Assembly (NCBI GenBank): GCA_030754715.1
Contig: JASLZV010000164.1
Span: forward strand, 1-5,130
Direction: 5' to 3'
DNA: 5,130 nucleotides
Origin: Phycisphaerae bacterium
GTDB lineage: Bacteria; Planctomycetota; Phycisphaerae; SM23-33
Shown: one piece after another, positions 1 through 5,130 of the stretch
Layout: every line of letters begins with the position of its first letter
Numbering within the stretch: position 1 is the stretch's first letter
Notes under the pieces: generated by a model
What the model saw: only the letters and a program-made list of their open reading frames with translations
Database searches by the model: none
Told to the model about the DNA's origin: nothing
Program-made: the position numbers and the translations under genes

Positions 1-66
1 GACCGCAGGGCCAGCCGCATCGAGGCCGAGAAACGCGCCAAAAAGGAAAAAGATGACGATGACTGA
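1..66 (+). CDS. C-terminal end of an unidentified protein (5' truncated by the window)
   Basis: Frame 1 is open from the first base to a TGA at 64-66 and gives 21 residues, beginning DRRASRIEAEKRAKKE and ending in KDDDD. The tail is almost entirely charged: an Ala/Arg/Lys/Glu stretch that could be the end of a helix or coiled coil, then an acidic Asp run. Such tails are common at the ends of soluble or ribosome-associated proteins but are not diagnostic, so no function is assigned. The gene runs toward the convergent ricT gene. Two GC-rich hairpins begin 4 bases after the stop codon, which fits the end of a transcript. The reading frame could be fortuitous because only 22 codons are visible. 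Confidence 0.55.
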   Translation, partial: DRRASRIEAEKRAKKEKDDDD

Positions 67-69
67 GGG

Positions 70-103
70 GCCGTGTGCTGCACGGCGGCCGGGACCGGCC
101 GGT
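70..103 (+). terminator. Tandem GC-rich hairpins just after the upstream stop codon (U-tract-less terminator or 3' end stabiliser)
   Basis: The first hairpin pairs GCCGTG (70-75) with CACGGC (81-86) around a 5-base loop. The second follows directly: GGCCG (87-91) pairs with CGGCC (96-100) around 4 bases, and it overlaps the perfect palindrome ACCGGCCGGT (94-103). There is no T-run afterwards, so this is not a classical intrinsic terminator. The position just behind the stop at 64-66 supports a role at the 3' end of that mRNA. Confidence 0.35.
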
Positions 104-278
104 GCTCGCAGTCAATTCAAAGAACAACGTTATGTTTGCCTCTGCTTCCCTGGATCGCTCTGCGACGGCAAGGATTGCAACACGGGGCGTCTTCCCCAAG
201 AGTCCACTGAGGACAGCGGAGAAATGTCCGGGCGCAGCATGCTGTAAACGCGGAACTTACGAGACCCCAAAAAACGCG
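104..278. other. Intergenic stretch with no supported gene
   Basis: No convincing reading frame is seen here. Plus-strand frames across it lack a ribosome binding site and give compositionally arbitrary translations. It contains small inverted repeats: GGGG/CCCC (about 184-197), GTCC/GGAC (about 202-214) and the perfect 10-base palindrome CAGCATGCTG (235-244). ACCCCA (264-269) is complementary to TGGGGT (297-302), bracketing the promoter that follows. Confidence 0.4.
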
Positions 279-309
279 TCGATACCGGCGGGCGCCTGGG
301 GTATATAAT
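279..309 (+). promoter_or_regulatory. Sigma70-type promoter for the small transcription unit
   Basis: A perfect TATAAT lies at 304-309, inside TATATAAT. A partial -35 match, TCGATA (4 of 6 to TTGACA), is at 279-284; the spacer is 17 bases to the overlapping TATATA at 302-307 and 19 to TATAAT. Predicted transcription start is about G316/G317. No protein gene of normal size lies downstream on the plus strand, so the expected product is a short RNA ending at the terminator at 440-491. The -10 is convincing; the -35 is weak. Confidence 0.45.
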
Positions 310-351
310 GGAGTTGGAAGCAGGTCAGAAGCGTCAACTCAAGCGCTTGTT

Positions 352-450
352 GTGAAATATTTCGCCCCGTTGTTGCGGACGGTAGTCGGACGAATTAAAA
401 ATGCCCCGTGGTGGGAGTGCGGCGGACGCTTCGCGAAGTCATGTTGGTAG
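352..450 (+). CDS. Possible 32-residue peptide in the small transcription unit
   Basis: A GTG at 352-354 opens a frame of 32 codons ending in TAG at 448-450. The peptide starts (V/M)KYFAPLLRTVVGRIK, followed by NAPWWECGGRFAKSCW. It is cationic, with a short hydrophobic segment (residues 4-15), tandem Trp codons (20-21), a last Trp before the stop, and two Cys (23 and 31). It lies wholly between the TATAAT promoter and the terminator, and its stop codon sits in the left arm of the terminator hairpin. Against it: no Shine-Dalgarno sequence precedes the GTG, the start is not ATG, and a frame of this length is easily open by chance. It could be a leader peptide, a small toxin-like peptide, or nothing. 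I do not recognise it. Confidence 0.2.
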   Translation: MKYFAPLLRTVVGRIKNAPWWECGGRFAKSCW

Positions 451-491
451 CCGCCCGTGACCGGGACGGGCGGTGCCAATATGTTTTTGTT
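440..491 (+). terminator. Strong intrinsic (Rho-independent) terminator
   Basis: Bases 440-458 pair with 466-483, giving 18 pairs including a few G-U pairs, with one bulged A at 449 and a 7-base loop GACCGGG. The inner eight pairs CCGCCCGT/ACGGGCGG are perfect. The hairpin is followed at once by TTTTTGTT (484-491). On the minus strand no T-run follows the hairpin, so it works in the plus direction only and is not the ricT terminator. It lies 374 bases past the stop of the upstream gene, so it more likely ends the transcript started near 316. Confidence 0.8.
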
Positions 492-606
492 GCAGCCGCC
501 GAGAAATCGGCGTAGCCACAGATGGGCGCGGCTTGATACGGATATAACCTGCCGGAGAAAAGTCGCCTCAGCGTTTACCCGTGTTTGTTCCTCCTTACGT
601 TGAGTG
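492..606. other. Intergenic 3' flank of ricT with a GAAA-loop hairpin
   Basis: No gene is seen. CGCCGA (497-502) and TCGGCG (507-512) form a perfect hairpin closed by a GAAA loop as read on the plus strand. An alternative pairing, AGCCGC (494-499) with GCGGCT (528-533), competes with it. On the minus strand, just downstream of the ricT stop, there is a full AAGGAGG Shine-Dalgarno-like sequence (590-596) with no start codon at a usable distance. No intrinsic terminator for ricT is visible. Confidence 0.4.
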
Positions 607-2100
607 CTAGTCGTGGCGGGGACGTTTCTTCTTTTTTCGGCGGCGGCGACGCTTCTGGGACCCCGTGGCGGAGGTGGTTGGCGCCTCGGGATGACCTTGA
701 CTCGGCTGGGGCGATATGCCTGGCCCGGGCGTCTTGCGGTGTCTTCGGCGTCGGCGTTTCTTTGCGGGCTGGTCGGCCGATGGTTCTTGGATCACCGTGC
801 TCATTGGGATGGCCGGTGCGTCCGCTTCGCTGCTGGTCGGTTCAGTGGCCTGAAGGTCCGATTTCGGTTCGGGTGTACGGGGCTCGTCAATGTCGATCTT
901 GTCTCCCAGTAGTTCTGTCCAGGCCGGGTCCAGCCTCACCTCCGCCAGGGCCGGCTCCTGTGCCTCGACGGGCTCTTGAGCAACCTGGGCCTGGTGCAGA
1001 ACCTGCTCCTGGTCGTGTGGGCTTTCCTGCACCTCTCGGGGGCGTTTGGCGGCAGGTTTCCTCCTTGGGGCTGTGGTGACAACCTTGGCCGGCAGATTTT
1101 GTTGGGCCTCATCTCCGGCGGGCGGTTCGACGTCGCGTTCGATGATGTCCTCGTTGGGAACTACCACGCGGGAGTGGTTGGGCAGTCGCAACTCCACCAG
1201 TTGGGTGAGAATCTGCGTGCCAGTCACGCAGCCCACGAGTTCGGGTGTGCGAACCCAGATGTTTTTGTATGGTAACTTCGCCTTTAGTTCGTGGTAGGTG
1301 GCGTCTTCGTAGCACAGGCAGCACATCAGCCGCCCGCATCGCCCCGAAATTTTCGAGGGATCCAGCGTGGCCTTTTGCGTCTTGGCCATCCGCATCGAAA
1401 CGGGCTTGAGATTCTTGAGGAACTCTTGGCAGCAGCAGCGCTGTCCGCATCGCTCATAGTCGGCTACCAAACGGGCCTCGTCGCGCGCACCGACCTGGCG
1501 CATCTCGATCCGTGTGTGATACTGGTTAGCGAGGTTACGTACCAACTTGCGGAAGTCCACCCGCTGCTCGGCCAGGAAGTAGAAGATTATCAGCTCGCCT
1601 CCCAGAAGGTGCTCCACGGTCACCAGTTTCATCTTCAGACCCAGTTCCTTGATCTGCTGGGTGCAGTATGTTCGTTCCTCACGGGCCGACGACTCCAGGT
1701 GACGGAAGTCGACCAGGTCCTGGGGATTGGCTATCCGCATGACCTTCCCGTCCCGCCGAAAGGGGTATTCCGGGCCGTTGGCTTGGATGTATCGCTCGAT
1801 CTGTTCCGGGCTGATGCATCCCGGGCGAGTATCCGTGGACACACCGGCCACCACCTCACCCAGTTCCACGCCGCGCTCGGACCGCAAAACGACCTTGGTG
1901 CCAGGCGGCGGGGACTTTTCGAAGGTATGGCGAAACTCGCTCAGTTGGCGCATCAGGCTGTATCGCGCGACCAGCGTAGGGCCGGCGGCACCTCTGGGTG
2001 GTTTTGCTGCCGCCGGGGACAGGGGCTCTTTGGATGGGGGTTCTTGCGCCGGCGACGAATCCGCAAATGTGTCAGGGGACGGGCGACTGTCATCCGACAT
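607..2100 (-). CDS. ricT: RicT/YaaT-type PSP1-domain protein with a long basic C-terminal tail
   Basis: The protein has 497 residues. After a Pro/Ser-rich N-terminus (1-40), residues 41-322 match the PSP1/RicT family: MKLVTVEH (157-164), IIFYFLAEQRVDFRKLV (171-187), TRIEMRQVGARDEA (196-209), KPVSMRMAK (232-240) and KISGRCGRLMCCLCYE (250-265). Eight Cys sit in two groups: 218, 222, 223, 224 and 255, 260, 261, 263. In Bacillus, RicT works with RicA and RicF in an Fe-S complex that aids RNase Y-dependent mRNA maturation; the matching Cys positions suggest the same cofactor here. Family members are usually near 275 residues. This one adds about 170: a Gln/Glu/Pro-rich linker, then KKRRRRRHRK (447-456) and an Arg/Lys block (483-496), which suggests RNA contact. 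ATG 2100 is preceded by GGGAG, 10 bases away. A GTG two codons earlier, or a TTG at 2340 in the same frame, are less likely starts. The product is probably cytoplasmic. It lies 324 bases downstream of gyrB. Confidence 0.88.
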   Translation of the reverse strand: MSDDSRPSPDTFADSSPAQEPPSKEPLSPAAAKPPRGAAGPTLVARYSLMRQLSEFRHTFEKSPPPGTKVVLRSERGVELGEVVAGVSTDTRPGCISPEQIERYIQANGPEYPFRRDGKVMRIANPQDLVDFRHLESSAREERTYCTQQIKELGLKMKLVTVEHLLGGELIIFYFLAEQRVDFRKLVRNLANQYHTRIEMRQVGARDEARLVADYERCGQRCCCQEFLKNLKPVSMRMAKTQKATLDPSKISGRCGRLMCCLCYEDATYHELKAKLPYKNIWVRTPELVGCVTGTQILTQLVELRLPNHSRVVVPNEDIIERDVEPPAGDEAQQNLPAKVVTTAPRRKPAAKRPREVQESPHDQEQVLHQAQVAQEPVEAQEPALAEVRLDPAWTELLGDKIDIDEPRTPEPKSDLQATEPTSSEADAPAIPMSTVIQEPSADQPAKKRRRRRHRKTPGPGISPQPSQGHPEAPTTSATGSQKRRRRRKKKKRPRHD

Positions 2101-2341
2101 GTACACACAGCTCCCGTATAGTTCTATTTCCGCAGCGGCCCGCGGGTGGGTTGCTCTGGTTTCAGGTACCCGGTCCGTCGCCGGGGTCCATACGCCCTCA
2201 GGCGTCTCGGCGCGCTGACGCATCGCGCCCGCCCGGCTACACCCGCTGGCAGACCGGAATATGGGCCAGCCGGATTGCCGCTTGGTCGGTTCCCAAGACT
2301 TCGCAACCGGCGTTCCCCATTCTGCTGCGGCAGCAGCCAAG
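2101..2341 (-). other. Long 5' leader of ricT
   Basis: This is the stretch between the predicted start site (about 2342) and ATG 2100. Perfect small hairpins occur along it: CTGCTG/CAGCAG with loop CGG (2322-2336) directly at the 5' end, GCTGGC/GCCAGC (2245-2250 with 2265-2270), ACGCC/GGCGT (2192-2196 with 2201-2205), and CCCGG/CCGGG (2169-2173 with 2181-2185). No known riboswitch motif was recognised. The ricT frame stays open through it from a TTG at 2340, but that part looks non-coding (Arg/Ala/Pro-rich, no motif). Confidence 0.35.
2111..2115 (-). promoter_or_regulatory. Ribosome binding site of ricT
   Basis: GGGAG on the minus strand lies 10 bases before ATG 2100. It supports that start over the upstream in-frame TTG at 2340, whose 80-residue extension shows no family similarity. 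Confidence 0.5.
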
Positions 2342-2348
2342 TCCGTGC

Positions 2349-2377
2349 ATTATAAACCGTTTCACCTTGGGTTGGAA
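2349..2377 (-). promoter_or_regulatory. Promoter of ricT
   Basis: On the minus strand a perfect TATAAT (2349-2354) is preceded, after a 17-base spacer, by TTCCAA (2372-2377), a 3 of 6 match to the -35 consensus. The predicted start is near 2342, between gyrB and ricT, so ricT can be expressed independently of gyrB. No intrinsic terminator is seen after gyrB, so read-through is also possible. Confidence 0.5.
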
Positions 2378-2424
2378 GTGTTTTTCACCTCGCCCCGTCC
2401 CAAACTTGGCCGGCTGACCGGGCG

Positions 2425-5130
<2,706 letters not shown>

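Larger units (their letters stand above)
316..491 (+). ncRNA. Candidate structured small RNA, about 175 nt, family unknown
   Basis: This is inferred from three signals in order: a TATAAT at 304-309, a closed structured domain, and an intrinsic terminator at 440-491. Within it, GAAGCGTC (328-335) is perfectly complementary over 8 bases to GACGCTTC (425-432). This would close a domain of about 90 bases and place its 3' arm just ahead of the terminator hairpin. Inside, a small CAA/TTG hairpin with loop GCGC (340-349), a CGCC/GGCG pairing (363-366 with 421-424) and a CCGT/ACGG hairpin (367-370 with 379-382) are possible, though not all at once with certainty. I compared it by eye with 6S RNA, SRP RNA, RNase P RNA, tmRNA and common riboswitch motifs and could not match any. 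The RNA could instead be the mRNA of the 32-residue frame at 352-450. Structure and boundaries are predictions. Confidence 0.4.

Noticed and set aside
53..308. Plus-strand frames over 53-247 and 75-308 as small genes
   Set aside because: No ribosome binding site, arbitrary composition, and they run through the tandem hairpins and promoter; the first overlaps the end of the preceding gene out of frame.
316..440. 6S, SRP, RNase P or tmRNA identity for the small RNA
   Set aside because: None of the conserved core motifs of these families could be found by eye; left as unknown pending a covariance search.
538..555. Resemblance of GGATATAACCTGCC to the end of a cobalamin riboswitch box
   Set aside because: Spacing differs, the other conserved cobalamin elements are absent, and no downstream gene exists on that strand.
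1291..2121. Plus-strand frame of 276 codons opposite ricT
   Set aside because: It is a mirror of the well-supported RicT coding sequence; no ribosome binding site or recognisable motif.
2101..2340. N-terminal extension of RicT from a TTG at 2340
   Set aside because: The 80 extra residues show no family similarity, and a TATAAT lies just upstream with a ribosome binding site near ATG 2100.
2401..2424. Intrinsic terminator after gyrB
   Set aside because: Only a 4-pair CCGG/CCGG hairpin without a T-run is present.

Overview
The window reads as bacterial chromosome of moderately high G+C, probably a planctomycete-like lineage. That placement is an inference from three things: a GyrB with a large insertion ahead of its RFKGLGEMN motif, a RicT/PSP1 protein with a DYERCGQ.CCC cysteine block and a long basic tail, and the loose gene spacing. 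No single residue proves it. Nothing looks like a phage, transposon or CRISPR locus.

Layout from left to right. Bases 1-66 hold the last 21 codons of an unidentified plus-strand gene with a charged Lys/Asp tail. Bases 67-606 form a 540-base convergent intergenic region that is not empty. It carries tandem GC hairpins just after the stop codon, a plus-strand TATAAT promoter near 304, and a very strong intrinsic terminator (18-pair hairpin followed by TTTTTGTT) at 440-491. Together these define a small, self-contained transcription unit of about 175 bases, either a structured non-coding RNA or an mRNA for a 32-residue peptide. Bases 607-2100 (minus strand) encode a RicT/YaaT-type PSP1 protein with an unusual C-terminal extension ending in two Arg/Lys blocks. 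Bases 2101-2424 are the ricT leader, with a consensus TATAAT that predicts a 5' UTR of about 240 bases. Bases 2425-4932 (minus strand) encode complete DNA gyrase subunit B. Bases 4933-5130 hold the gyrB ribosome binding site and a likely promoter.

Functionally, gyrB and ricT lie head to tail on the minus strand and could be partly co-transcribed, although ricT appears to have its own promoter. GyrB supplies the ATPase and TOPRIM parts of gyrase. RicT homologues in Bacillus act with partner proteins on RNase Y-dependent mRNA processing. The partner genes and gyrA are not in the window. The most novel items are the isolated transcription unit at 304-491, the Arg-to-Glu change at an otherwise strongly conserved GyrB ATP-pocket position, and the RNA-binding-like tail of RicT.
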